This document shows positions 16,974-24,655 of a stretch of DNA of 53,090 nucleotides, one piece after another. The translations under genes and the position numbers were made by a program. Under the pieces are notes generated by a model, which worked only from the letters and a program-made list of their open reading frames with translations, was not told the DNA's origin and did no database searches. Positions within the stretch are counted from its first letter, which is position 1, and every line of letters begins with the position of its first letter. The stretch is from NCBI GenBank assembly GCA_033791605.1, contig JASJGJ010000110.1, positions 1 through 53,090 of the forward strand, read 5' to 3'. The stretch is from Porticoccus sp033791605. GTDB taxonomy: Bacteria; Pseudomonadota; Gammaproteobacteria; Pseudomonadales; Porticoccaceae.

Positions 16974-17885
16974 ATGAAAATTGCTATTTTATCAAGGAAC
17001 CCCAAACTGTATTCTACGAGCCGCTTAGTCACTGCGGCCAAAGAACGCGGTCACGATGTTCGTGTCATTGACCATATTCGCTGCTTTATGGATATGGGCA
17101 CCGAAACCCCATCCATGCACTTCAAAAATGAAGAATTCAATTCCGGTGACTTTGATGCGATCATCCCTCGCATTGGCGCATCAGTATCGTTTTACGGCAC
17201 CTCGGTGGTACGTCAATTTGAAATGATGGGGACCTATTGCGTCAATGAATCTGTCGCCATTTCCCGCTCGCGGGACAAACTGCGCTCCATCCAATTGTTA
17301 TCTCGTAAAGGGGTTGGCATTCCTGTGACCGCTTTCGCCAATTCACCCGATGATGTGGATGGCTTAATTCGTGAAGTCGGTGGAGCACCTCTGGTCATTA
17401 AATTATTAGAAGGCACTCAAGGTATTGGCGTAGTACTGGCCGAGACTAAAAAAGCGGCAGAAAGTGTTATCGAAGCCTTTATGGGCGTAAAAAGTAATAT
17501 CCTTATCCAAGAGTTTATTAAAGAAGCTGGCGGTAGTGATATTCGCTGTTTAGTCGTGGGAGGCAAGGTGATTGCCGCCATGCAAAGAACAGCACCTGAA
17601 GGAGAGTTTCGTTCCAACCTTCATCGCGGAGGTTCTGCTCAACTGGTCAAGCTGACCCCTGCCGAACGCGCAACCGCTGTTAAGGCCGCAACCCTCATGG
17701 GACTTAATGTCTGTGGCGTAGATTTATTGCGTTCCAGCCGAGGTCCACTGGTGATGGAAGTGAACTCCTCCCCCGGTCTAAAGGGTATTGAAGACGCAAC
17801 TCACAAGGATGTTGCCGGGATGATTATCGACTTTATAGAAAAAAATGCACAACCGAATAAAACCCGCACTCGGGGCAAAGGATAA
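16974..17885 (+). CDS. rimK: Ribosomal protein S6 (poly)glutamate ligase RimK
   Basis: RimK is an ATP-grasp ligase that adds glutamates to the C terminus of ribosomal protein S6. The 303-residue product has the family length and order: N-terminal preATP-grasp domain, then ATP-binding segments around VIKLLEGTQGIGVVLAET and the C-terminal metal/ATP site VMEVNSSPGLKGIE, with the conserved EVNSSPG. AGGAG lies 5 nt before the ATG. It sits between the retropepsin-like protease and the aspartoacylase-like gene, an order I recall as conserved in many marine bacteria. Confidence 0.93.
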   Translation: MKIAILSRNPKLYSTSRLVTAAKERGHDVRVIDHIRCFMDMGTETPSMHFKNEEFNSGDFDAIIPRIGASVSFYGTSVVRQFEMMGTYCVNESVAISRSRDKLRSIQLLSRKGVGIPVTAFANSPDDVDGLIREVGGAPLVIKLLEGTQGIGVVLAETKKAAESVIEAFMGVKSNILIQEFIKEAGGSDIRCLVVGGKVIAAMQRTAPEGEFRSNLHRGGSAQLVKLTPAERATAVKAATLMGLNVCGVDLLRSSRGPLVMEVNSSPGLKGIEDATHKDVAGMIIDFIEKNAQPNKTRTRGKG

Positions 17886-17896
17886 CCATTATTCCT

Positions 17897-18958
17897 ATGA
17901 CGAATAAAAACAAACCCGTCACCATTAATGGAATCACGATACAGCCGGGTGAACGGCGTGTGATCGAGCTGCCCATTGGCAAGCTCTATACCCATATTGA
18001 TGTCAATATTCCGCTGCAAATTATTTGTGGGAAAACCAGCGGCCCAACGTTGTTTATCAGCGCCGCTATTCATGGCGATGAACTCAACGGCGTTGAAATT
18101 ACACGGCGCTTACTCACAACCAGTGCACTCAAGCGTTTACGCGGTACGCTGATTGTCATTCCTGTGGTGAATATATTTGGCATTATCCAACACTCTCGTT
18201 ATCTGCCGGATAGGCGAGACCTGAATCGATCTTTTCCAGGATCGAAACGAGGATCCCTAGCCGCAAGGCTGGCCCATATATTTTTACAAGAAGTGGTACA
18301 GCAATGTGACTATGGCATTGACCTTCATACCGGCGCGATACATCGCTCGAATTTGCCACAAATTCGAGCCAACTTAGATGACCCTGAGACCAAAGAACTC
18401 GCCGACGCTTTTTCAGTTCCCGTGCTACTCAACGCAAACTTGCGCGATGGATCACTGCGTCAATCGGCGGCTGAATATGGCGTGAAGGTGTTGCTTTATG
18501 AAGCTGGTGAAGCATTACGTTTTGATGAATTATCCATTCGCGCTGGCGTACGCGGCATTTTATCTGTTATGCGTAAGCTCTCTATGCTGGCACCAACAAA
18601 AAGTCAAAGTAAGCGCCATGAACCATTTGTTGCGCGCTCAAGCAGTTGGGAGCGGGCACCGGAGAGTGGTCTATTGAGATCTGTTGCTGCACTTGGCTCA
18701 AGGGTGAATAAGGGCGATTTATTAGGCGTGATCTCAGACCCCTCCGACCTGTTTGACCCAACGGAATATCCCGTCACTGCACAATATAGCGGACTGGTAA
18801 TCGGCAGGACAAACATTCCTCTGGTCAATGAAGGGGACGCACTGTTTCATATTGCCCGCTTTGAGGATATTAAAGAGGCGGCTGCATCCGTTGAAGTCTT
18901 TCAAGCTACGGCAGAAAATTCCCCCAACCCTGTCTTCGATGACCATACACTTATTTAA
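17897..18958 (+). CDS. Succinylglutamate desuccinylase/aspartoacylase-family metallohydrolase
   Basis: A 353-residue M14-like zinc hydrolase of the AstE/AspA family. Zinc ligands are visible as His59 and Glu62 in AAIHGDELNG, and a later histidine in YGIDLHTG. RRDLNRSFPG is the conserved arginine-asparagine segment for the carboxylate substrate. The C-terminal part (about 245-340) is a beta-rich, lipoyl-like domain typical of the longer members. The start is 11 nt after rimK, so it is probably co-transcribed. Substrate unknown; family members remove acyl groups from amino acids. With rimK next to it, trimming of glutamate-modified substrates is possible but unproven. Confidence 0.85.
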   Translation: MTNKNKPVTINGITIQPGERRVIELPIGKLYTHIDVNIPLQIICGKTSGPTLFISAAIHGDELNGVEITRRLLTTSALKRLRGTLIVIPVVNIFGIIQHSRYLPDRRDLNRSFPGSKRGSLAARLAHIFLQEVVQQCDYGIDLHTGAIHRSNLPQIRANLDDPETKELADAFSVPVLLNANLRDGSLRQSAAEYGVKVLLYEAGEALRFDELSIRAGVRGILSVMRKLSMLAPTKSQSKRHEPFVARSSSWERAPESGLLRSVAALGSRVNKGDLLGVISDPSDLFDPTEYPVTAQYSGLVIGRTNIPLVNEGDALFHIARFEDIKEAAASVEVFQATAENSPNPVFDDHTLI

Positions 18959-19007
18959 ATCATTTTAATTTTAAACACCCTATTTCAAGTACAAGGAGAA
19001 TACCGGC

Positions 19008-20048
19008 ATGTCGCTGTGGTTTGACACATTACCCCAAGATTTCTGGGTCTGGTTGGGTATTGTATTTTGCTTAACCCAATCTGCAATGTTCTCCGGTTTA
19101 AACTTGGCATTTTTCAGCCTGAATCGTCTGCAACTGGAAGTTAAAGCCAGTGACCACGATAAAGCCGCGGCAAAAGTGCTGAAGATGCGCCAGGACTCGA
19201 ACTTTTTACTCACTACCATTTTGTGGGGCAATGTCGGTATTAATGTTTTATTAACCTTATTATCTGACTCCGTGTTGGCAGGAGTGAGTGCCTTTGCATT
19301 CTCAGCTGTTTTTATTACCGTTTTCGGTGAGATTACACCACAGGCCTATTTTTCCCGTCATGCACTCAAAACCGCATCTTTATTAGCGCCAGCATTGCGC
19401 TTCTATCAATTTTTATTATTTCCTGTGGCAAAACCCTGCGCTTTAATACTGGATCTGTGGCTGGGCAAAGAAGGTATTACCTATATGCGTGAACGGGATC
19501 TTCGCCAGGTGATCAAGAAACACATCGAAGCTGAAGAGACAGAAGTTGATGCCATAGAAGGTATTGGCGCCCTTAACTTCCTGCAAATTGATGATATTCC
19601 TGTCGGCCAGGAGGGTGAAGAGGTCGATCCAGCCAGCATCATTATGCTGCCGACCCGTTTAGACTTACCTGCACTGCCAGACTTCAAGGCATCTGCAGAT
19701 GATCCTTTTCTACAGCAAGTACAAAAGTCCGGGCACAAGTGGATCGTGCTCGTCAACGAACAACAACATCCACTGCTGGTGTTGGATGCCGACGGGTTTT
19801 TACGCGCCGCCTTATTTAATCAATCGACTGAGTTTTCGGCCTATGATTTCTGCCATCGTCCCAGCGTAATCACTGATCCGCTAATGCCTTTAGGCGATGT
19901 CATCGGACACTTGAAAAGGAATCGAGATCTGCTGTGCGATGATGCGATTGAACACGATATTGTTTTATTGTGGGCAGGCAAACCCCGGGTTATCACCGGT
20001 TCGGATATCCTTGGTCGATTATTGAAAGGCATTAACGCCGCCACTTAA
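19008..20048 (+). CDS. CNNM/DUF21-domain membrane protein (CorC/HlyC-like)
   Basis: A 346-residue inner-membrane protein. The DUF21 transmembrane domain (about 1-150, three or four helices, with the family-type VFGEITPQAYFSRHAL) is followed by a degenerate CBS-like region (about 170-340, containing WIVLVNEQQHPLLVLDADGFLRAAL). Bacterial CNNM proteins such as CorC move or regulate Mg2+ and other divalent cations. The usual C-terminal CorC_HlyC domain is not evident, so this is a short form. AAGGAG lies 9 nt before the ATG. It leads a probable operon with the CPA2 antiporter 23 nt downstream. Confidence 0.82.
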   Translation: MSLWFDTLPQDFWVWLGIVFCLTQSAMFSGLNLAFFSLNRLQLEVKASDHDKAAAKVLKMRQDSNFLLTTILWGNVGINVLLTLLSDSVLAGVSAFAFSAVFITVFGEITPQAYFSRHALKTASLLAPALRFYQFLLFPVAKPCALILDLWLGKEGITYMRERDLRQVIKKHIEAEETEVDAIEGIGALNFLQIDDIPVGQEGEEVDPASIIMLPTRLDLPALPDFKASADDPFLQQVQKSGHKWIVLVNEQQHPLLVLDADGFLRAALFNQSTEFSAYDFCHRPSVITDPLMPLGDVIGHLKRNRDLLCDDAIEHDIVLLWAGKPRVITGSDILGRLLKGINAAT

Positions 20049-20071
20049 ACCTTGTTTATTTGAGGGATGTA

Positions 20072-21280
20072 ATGATGACCCATTTACTCCATTCCGTAGA
20101 ATTTCAAATGAGCGTGCTACTGTTTGTGGCACTCAGCGGTTATTTGCTGGCATCGCTATTACGACAACCTGCGGTAGTAGGACAAATTCTCGCCGGTATA
20201 TTAATTGGTCCCAGTGTCATAGGCTTGATCACCTATACCGACTTTGTCTCCAGTCTTGGTCATTTAGGCGCAGCTATTTTACTGTTTACAATCGGTCTTG
20301 AATTTAACATCAAAGATCTCCTACAACTACGCTATGCGATCATTGGTTTATTTGGCGTATTGGTACCCTGGGTTTGTGGCTTTGGTTTGGCATTGTTATT
20401 TGATTTCGAGCCTGGGCGAGCATCACTAATTGGTGTCGCACTGTCCGCAACCAGTATCGCGATTACCGCTGACACATTACGAGAGCTGGGCAAATTGGAC
20501 AGTACAGCCGCAAAAGCTATTATTGGCGCGGCTGTAATTGATGATGTATTGGCATTGCTGGCATTGTCTATCAGCTTAAAGGCAAGTTCAGACGACTTAT
20601 CATTACCTGACATTGGGTTTATGTTAGTAAAAGCTATCGTGTTTTTAGCGATAGGTGTTTATTTAAGCCAACGCTATGTTCGTCACTGGGTCACCAAACT
20701 CGATGGCACCATCTTCGCCCAGCACTATACTGAGGCCGTATTTATTCTAGCCATGATGCTGGCTTTCGCTTATGCCATTGCCGCCGAAGTAATCGGCTTG
20801 TCTGCCATTGTCGGAGCCTTTGTCGCCGGTGTCAGCCTTGAGGGCGTGCACCTTAAACACAGCCGTAATTTTCATGAAGGTGCCGAGTATTTACGCATTG
20901 TCTTTGGCGCAATTTTCTTCGTCTCCCTAGGCATCTTGGTTGATATATCAGCTTTCACCTCAGGCATGCTGGTATTTTTACTCGCATTGACGGCAGTCGC
21001 CATTGCCAGCAAATTGATCGGCTGTGGTTTGCCCGCGCGATTGATGGGCATGAGCCGTATGGATTCAATAACCATCGGCGTCGGCATGGCACCGCGTGGT
21101 GAAATTGCTATGGTGGTAGCTTTATTCGCACTCAATTCCGGCGCTATTGATCAGCCAGCTTATATCGCCATAGTATTAATGAGTTTGTTAACCGCTGTGT
21201 TTGCGCCATTGGTCTTACGCAACTGGGTATACCGCGACATTCCGAGTAAAAAAGAAACAGCGACAACCGACAATCACTAG
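20072..21280 (+). CDS. CPA2-family cation/proton antiporter (KefB/Na+:H+ exchanger type)
   Basis: A polytopic inner-membrane protein of 402 residues with about 12-13 helices and the Na_H_Exchanger pattern: LRQPAVVGQILAGILIGPS at the N terminus, LGHLGAAILLFTIGLEF, the AAVIDDVLALLAL ion-site segment with its paired Asp residues, and GVGMAPRGEIAMVVA near the C terminus. The cytosolic NAD-binding TrkA-N domain of KefB/KefC is absent, so it is the short exchanger type. GAGGG lies 5 nt before ATG 20072 and 8 nt before ATG 20075; an in-frame TTG at 20060 overlaps the SD and is unlikely. Ion specificity (Na+ or K+) cannot be told from sequence. Confidence 0.88.
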   Translation: MMTHLLHSVEFQMSVLLFVALSGYLLASLLRQPAVVGQILAGILIGPSVIGLITYTDFVSSLGHLGAAILLFTIGLEFNIKDLLQLRYAIIGLFGVLVPWVCGFGLALLFDFEPGRASLIGVALSATSIAITADTLRELGKLDSTAAKAIIGAAVIDDVLALLALSISLKASSDDLSLPDIGFMLVKAIVFLAIGVYLSQRYVRHWVTKLDGTIFAQHYTEAVFILAMMLAFAYAIAAEVIGLSAIVGAFVAGVSLEGVHLKHSRNFHEGAEYLRIVFGAIFFVSLGILVDISAFTSGMLVFLLALTAVAIASKLIGCGLPARLMGMSRMDSITIGVGMAPRGEIAMVVALFALNSGAIDQPAYIAIVLMSLLTAVFAPLVLRNWVYRDIPSKKETATTDNH

Positions 21281-21291
21281 GTAAAAGATCC

Positions 21292-21522
21292 ATGAACCAT
21301 TTACCCACTTATCTGTTGATTACTGAAATTTTGGCCTATAGCTTTGTACTATTGGCGGAGTTTGCCGTTATTGGGGTACTTTGGCTTCATATCTGCGATA
21401 AGTTGCAAACTAAGCAAGCCATCTGCCATAATTTTCCCGTCATAGGTCGACTCCCTTATGTCTTTGAACATTGGGTAACGTTTTTCTTCCAATATTTTAT
21501 AGTGAAAAAATATGACTTGTAA
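21292..21522 (+). pseudogene. N-terminal remnant of a membrane-anchored glutamate-synthase-like (FMN) protein
   Basis: Only 76 residues remain: a membrane helix (about 8-32) followed by KQAICHNFPVIGRLPYVFEH and QYFIV. That is the start of long FMN-binding glutamate-synthase-family proteins (about 500 aa), which read roughly HNFPVIGxxRYLxE...RQYF at this point. The frame then stops at 21522, and no catalytic domain follows before exoD. The start of the ExoD-like gene overlaps it by 11 nt. I read this as a deletion remnant, although a short membrane peptide retained by the operon is possible. The family match is from memory of the motif. Confidence 0.55.
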
Positions 21523-22138
21523 TACGGGGGGAAAAGAATCTCTTGTTAGCGAAAAAACGTCGACCTTACTAAAGCGAAGCCTAGCTGAATTAACCGGTAA
21601 TAATGTACGGATAGGACTGATTTTATATCGCTTGCGTCGTCGCTCATTTGGCGGTTTATTCGTGCTCTTTGGCGCGCTAAGTTTAATACCCGGCATTTCG
21701 ATCTTGACGGGGATTGTCATGACTGTGCCTGCACTGCAAATGCTCCTTGGCTTTCGCTCCCCATTGTTTCCAAGAATAATCTCTGGGCGAGAAATTAGTA
21801 TTGACCGGCTGAAAGTTATTGGCGACAAAGCCATACCCTGGATTGAACGCATAGAACGACTCGTAAAACCAAGGTGGTTGCTATTCACATCCCCCCCCGC
21901 TGTCATGTCCCTTGGACTGGTTGTTGTTATGCTCGCTGTCATAATCGCTATGCCGTTACCTTTTAGTAATATCCTACCGGCAATTTCACTGCTATTACTG
22001 GCTCTAGGTCTTTTGGAACGAGATGGAATTATGATCGTAGCCGGACTTTTTGTTGCTGTGATCGCACTGCTAATGGGTGGACTAGTCGCCTTACTGGCAA
22101 TGGAAGTTTTTGAAAATATATTCAAAAGTACAGTGTAA
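21512..22138 (+). CDS. ExoD-like exopolysaccharide-synthesis membrane protein
   Basis: A 208-residue protein of the ExoD family, named for a Rhizobium protein needed for exopolysaccharide production and alkali tolerance. Family features are RRRSFGGLFVLFGALSLIPG near residues 46-65, TVPALQMLLGFRSPLFP, and three or four C-terminal hydrophobic helices (about 128-205). The ATG at 21512 overlaps the end of the preceding remnant by 11 nt, and no good SD is visible. Molecular function remains unknown for the family. Position after a cation antiporter fits a role in pH or ion tolerance. Confidence 0.8.
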   Translation: MTCNTGGKESLVSEKTSTLLKRSLAELTGNNVRIGLILYRLRRRSFGGLFVLFGALSLIPGISILTGIVMTVPALQMLLGFRSPLFPRIISGREISIDRLKVIGDKAIPWIERIERLVKPRWLLFTSPPAVMSLGLVVVMLAVIIAMPLPFSNILPAISLLLLALGLLERDGIMIVAGLFVAVIALLMGGLVALLAMEVFENIFKSTV

Positions 22139-22157
22139 ATTTTATGCATCATTCATC

Positions 22158-22174
22158 GAACTAATTTTTAGTTC
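22158..22174. terminator. Inverted repeat between convergent exoD-like and sigma-factor genes
   Basis: Arms GAACTAA and TTAGTTC surround a 3-nt loop about 20 nt after the exoD-like stop. It could end transcription from either side, but it is AT-rich and weak and has no run of T after it. Confidence 0.3.
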
Positions 22175-22240
22175 AGTGAAAATTCAGGACAAGTAAGTTT
22201 ATCTAGCATACCGCTTATTTATTAATCACCCACATGTTGG

Positions 22241-22801
22241 TTAAAGCTGTTCTTTCAGCTTTTTCAATGCACGATAAAAACGCATTTTTGTTGCACTCAG
22301 CTTCATCCCCATAACAACAGCTATTTCAACCAGAGACAACTCACTGATAAACCGCAAACTTACAATTTTTTTCTCTTGCTCATTTAAACAACAGACCATT
22401 GTTTCAAAATTATCCAGCCACAGGGACTCAGGTGAGTCATCCTGGCCAGTATTCAACTGCTCCAAACTGCTCTCTTCCAGTTTCGTATAACGCTGCCGTC
22501 TCTGCTTCAGCTGTTGAAAACGAGTAAAACAAGTATTAGTCACTATTTTTACTAACCAGGTTTTGAACGTCGATCGAGCGTGGAACCGCGGCAACCCATT
22601 GAACACCTTAAACAAAATCAGCTGAGTAATATCTTCAGCTTCACTGGGGTCTTTTAATATATGCAGGCAGGTACGATAAATCAGTCGATAGTGACGTCGC
22701 ACCAATATTTCATAGGCCCACGTCACATAGGGCAGCTCTTCAATGGCTTGCGCCACCAACACAGAATCATCAGCATCAGTGTCTTGCCTATTCCGGTTCA
22801 C
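22241..22801 (-). CDS. ECF-type sigma-70 family RNA polymerase sigma factor
   Basis: A 186-residue group-IV sigma factor. Region 2 (about 25-95) includes RRHYRLIYRTCLHILKDPSE, the core-binding EAEDITQLILFKVF and ARSTFKTWLVKIVTN. Region 4 (about 130-186) has LNEQEKKIVSLRFISELSLV and the recognition helix around VMGMKLSATKMRFYRALKKL. The start is GTG 22801. A strong AAGGAGG sits about 30 nt upstream, poorly spaced, and a TAA blocks most upstream starts in frame. It is the last gene of a minus-strand group whose first gene (24034) encodes a one-helix protein that may be its anti-sigma. I infer that it recognises the TGTGACTTT-N14-AGTC elements at 24060, 27786 and 27880. Confidence 0.88.
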   Translation of the reverse strand: MNRNRQDTDADDSVLVAQAIEELPYVTWAYEILVRRHYRLIYRTCLHILKDPSEAEDITQLILFKVFNGLPRFHARSTFKTWLVKIVTNTCFTRFQQLKQRRQRYTKLEESSLEQLNTGQDDSPESLWLDNFETMVCCLNEQEKKIVSLRFISELSLVEIAVVMGMKLSATKMRFYRALKKLKEQL

Positions 22802-22873
22802 TGTGCGCCCCGTGTCAATAGATTAATGCCGCCTCCTTAAGTGGCTACAGCAAGTAAACTACTTGAATACAAC

Positions 22874-23707
22874 TCAGCGCGTTACGCTGACTTTGGTATC
22901 AATAAGAATCGTGTTGGCAACGGAAACAAGGGTTCCGTCATCTTGTTCTATTTGAGCTTTGACCGTACCAATATTCACCAAGGTGCCGTCCACAATATCA
23001 TCCAATTTTATACGGTCTCCGGCACGATATAAATCGCGCGCGTAGACCCCGGCTAATATCTTCGATGACAGTTCTCGCGAACCAAAACCAAGTGACAGTG
23101 CAGCAGCAATGCCAATGGTTGCCATAAAAATAGCGATAACGTTATTTAACAAACCCGTATCAATCTCTAGCTGACCAACCGCAAGAGAGATAATCATGAC
23201 AAACAAAATGCCATAGACGGCCGAAGACAGTGGTTTTGCGTACTCGACACCAATACCTTCGGCACCGCTGCGAATCAGATCACGAACAAAGTGGGCAACA
23301 AACAAGCCGATAATAAGAATTAATGCAGCGGCAATAACTTTTGGCAGATACAAGACAAACTCATCGATCGTTTCCGAGACCCTCGGTAAGCCCAACGTTT
23401 CGGTGGCAGTCACCAAAAAGGTCAGCATAATGATCCAAAACCCGAGTTTGCCCACAATATCAGCAGCGCTGAGAGTGATATTGGCTCGCGCCATGGTCGC
23501 AGCAACACCCACTTTTTCACTGAGCGTGTTAAATCCTGCCTTGTTCAGCCCTCGAGCCAAAATAAAACCCACCATTCGAGAGATAAAGTAACCAATGACC
23601 AACAGTAAAATAGCAGCGAGAAAATTAGGCACAAAACCGGCGAGCTTACCCCAAAGCGTCGTCATTATAGTAAGTACTGTTTCACTCCAAATATTCACTT
23701 TTTCCAC
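22874..23707 (-). CDS. MscS-family mechanosensitive channel (TM-helix type), channel 1 of 3
   Basis: An inner-membrane protein of 277 residues when started at GTG 23707, which has a perfect GGAGG 8 nt upstream. An ATG at 23740 would add 11 residues and lacks a site. Helices lie at about 22-45 (FLAAILLLVIGYFISRMVGF), 75-95, 108-130 and 145-205, then the MscS beta domain with DLYRAGDRIKLDDIVDGTL (about 230-248). The pore helix region is IGIAAALSLGFGSRELSSKI. The C-terminal cytoplasmic vestibule of classical MscS is absent, so it is a short channel. Such proteins release solutes on hypo-osmotic shock. The sigma-factor gene follows 72 nt later and the small one-helix gene precedes it by 75 nt. 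Confidence 0.82.
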   Translation of the reverse strand: MEKVNIWSETVLTIMTTLWGKLAGFVPNFLAAILLLVIGYFISRMVGFILARGLNKAGFNTLSEKVGVAATMARANITLSAADIVGKLGFWIIMLTFLVTATETLGLPRVSETIDEFVLYLPKVIAAALILIIGLFVAHFVRDLIRSGAEGIGVEYAKPLSSAVYGILFVMIISLAVGQLEIDTGLLNNVIAIFMATIGIAAALSLGFGSRELSSKILAGVYARDLYRAGDRIKLDDIVDGTLVNIGTVKAQIEQDDGTLVSVANTILIDTKVSVTR

Positions 23708-23782
23708 GATCTGTACCTCCAGGGTAAGGTTGTCATTCAAGCATTAGCTGTTGTTTTGTCAGTATCCATTGAGGCTGTGTGA

Positions 23783-24034
23783 TCAATTATGTATATCCAT
23801 ATTACCGATCGTTTGTCTTTTTTTTCTGGCAACTGAGGCAGCCATCATCGGTGCACACAGCATTAACAGGCAGGCAAAGAACGAAGAAATCCCTAAGACC
23901 AACAAATCCCGCCCAGCTGTTTGTATACTGGCTTGCCGAACCGTTGCCACAATCATTTTATCCACCAAGGGCAGCTCCGGAATAGCCTCTCCCTTTAGGA
24001 GCTGACAGCGTAATTGCTCTTCTTCATCGGTCAT
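23783..24034 (-). CDS. Small single-pass membrane protein, candidate anti-sigma factor
   Basis: From ATG 24034 (GAGAGG 7 nt upstream) the product has 83 residues: an acidic then basic cytoplasmic part of about 45 residues (TDEEEQLRCQLLKGEAIPEL, VDKMIVATVRQAS) and one membrane helix at about 47-68, then a short basic tail. This is the general plan of small non-zinc anti-sigma proteins (charged leader, PELP, DxxIxxxxR, helix), and it shares a transcription unit with an ECF sigma factor. An in-frame ATG at 24049 would leave almost no leader after the proposed promoter and is less likely. No family is recognised with certainty, so the anti-sigma role is a hypothesis. Confidence 0.6.
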   Translation of the reverse strand: MTDEEEQLRCQLLKGEAIPELPLVDKMIVATVRQASIQTAGRDLLVLGISSFFACLLMLCAPMMAASVARKKRQTIGNMDIHN

Positions 24035-24059
24035 AGCAAATCCTCTCATTGCGATAATA

Positions 24060-24086
24060 GGCTGGGGTGAAATTCAAAAAGTCACA
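24060..24086 (-). promoter_or_regulatory. Putative ECF-sigma promoter, upstream of the anti-sigma candidate/MscS/sigma group
   Basis: Minus-strand TGTGACTTT (24086-24078) is followed after exactly 14 nt by AGCC (24063-24060). The other two copies have AGTC, so the -10 has one mismatch. The leader to ATG 24034 would be about 18 nt. A degenerate extra -35 copy, TGCGACTTT, lies just upstream (24100-24092) but has no -10 partner. Confidence 0.6.
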
Positions 24087-24166
24087 CGCAAAAAGTCGCA
24101 GGGCATATAGCTCTATCACTCCCCTTTTCAGAGCTTCAGTGACACTTTCTAGCTGCATGTCTTAAC

Positions 24167-24655
24167 CTAATTCTTTACGGGAGATGAAATCAACTGACCT
24201 TTATGATGAAAAGGAAATAGGGCAACATTACCCCTGATTTTCACCGTCCCACTGATTTCATAGGAGGGTGATGCCGGACTGGATAGCGCTGCAAGAATAC
24301 CCGGCAGATGCTCATCATAAGCCAAAGCCACCGGGACTCTAACTGCACGTGCAGTGTCTGCCAGAAAGTGTTCCTCTTGCTGAATGACACCCTGCTTTAC
24401 ATCGATTTGATTTAACGACAGCCGATAACGAATCGCCTCTACAACAATACTGGTGTGGTTGGGGTTATGGACATCCAGATCAATAATAATATTAGCGACA
24501 TTAAAATTCATTGACGCAAGCGCTACATTTTTCAGTGTCACCCCAGGAGAGCTAAGTTCATTCGATACAGCGACTAACGGCATTTGTAATAGCAGCAATA
24601 AGATTGTCGAAAGCCCCCCTGCACACACCCTAGCAGCACCCACAGCTAGTCTCAT
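24167..24655 (-). CDS. LEA14/WHy-domain desiccation-type protein
   Basis: A 162-residue protein starting at ATG 24655, whose ATGA overlaps the mgtE stop. An N-terminal signal or anchor helix (about 8-30) is followed by one LEA14-like WHy domain: GVTLKNVALASMNFNVANII, DLDVHNPNHTSIVVEAIRYRL, and alternating beta strands to the end. WHy domains in late-embryogenesis proteins protect proteins under dehydration or cold; bacterial members are exported. The reading frame stays open further upstream inside mgtE, but that extension has no domain and no site. It closes the minus-strand operon started at 27741, and with mgtE and MscS it fits an osmotic or desiccation response. Confidence 0.75.
   Translation of the reverse strand: MRLAVGAARVCAGGLSTILLLLLQMPLVAVSNELSSPGVTLKNVALASMNFNVANIIIDLDVHNPNHTSIVVEAIRYRLSLNQIDVKQGVIQQEEHFLADTARAVRVPVALAYDEHLPGILAALSSPASPSYEISGTVKIRGNVALFPFHHKGQLISSPVKN

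Noticed and set aside
24092..24100. TGCGACTTT, an additional -35-like copy
   Set aside because: One mismatch and no AGTC/AGCC at 14 nt; probably not a separate promoter.
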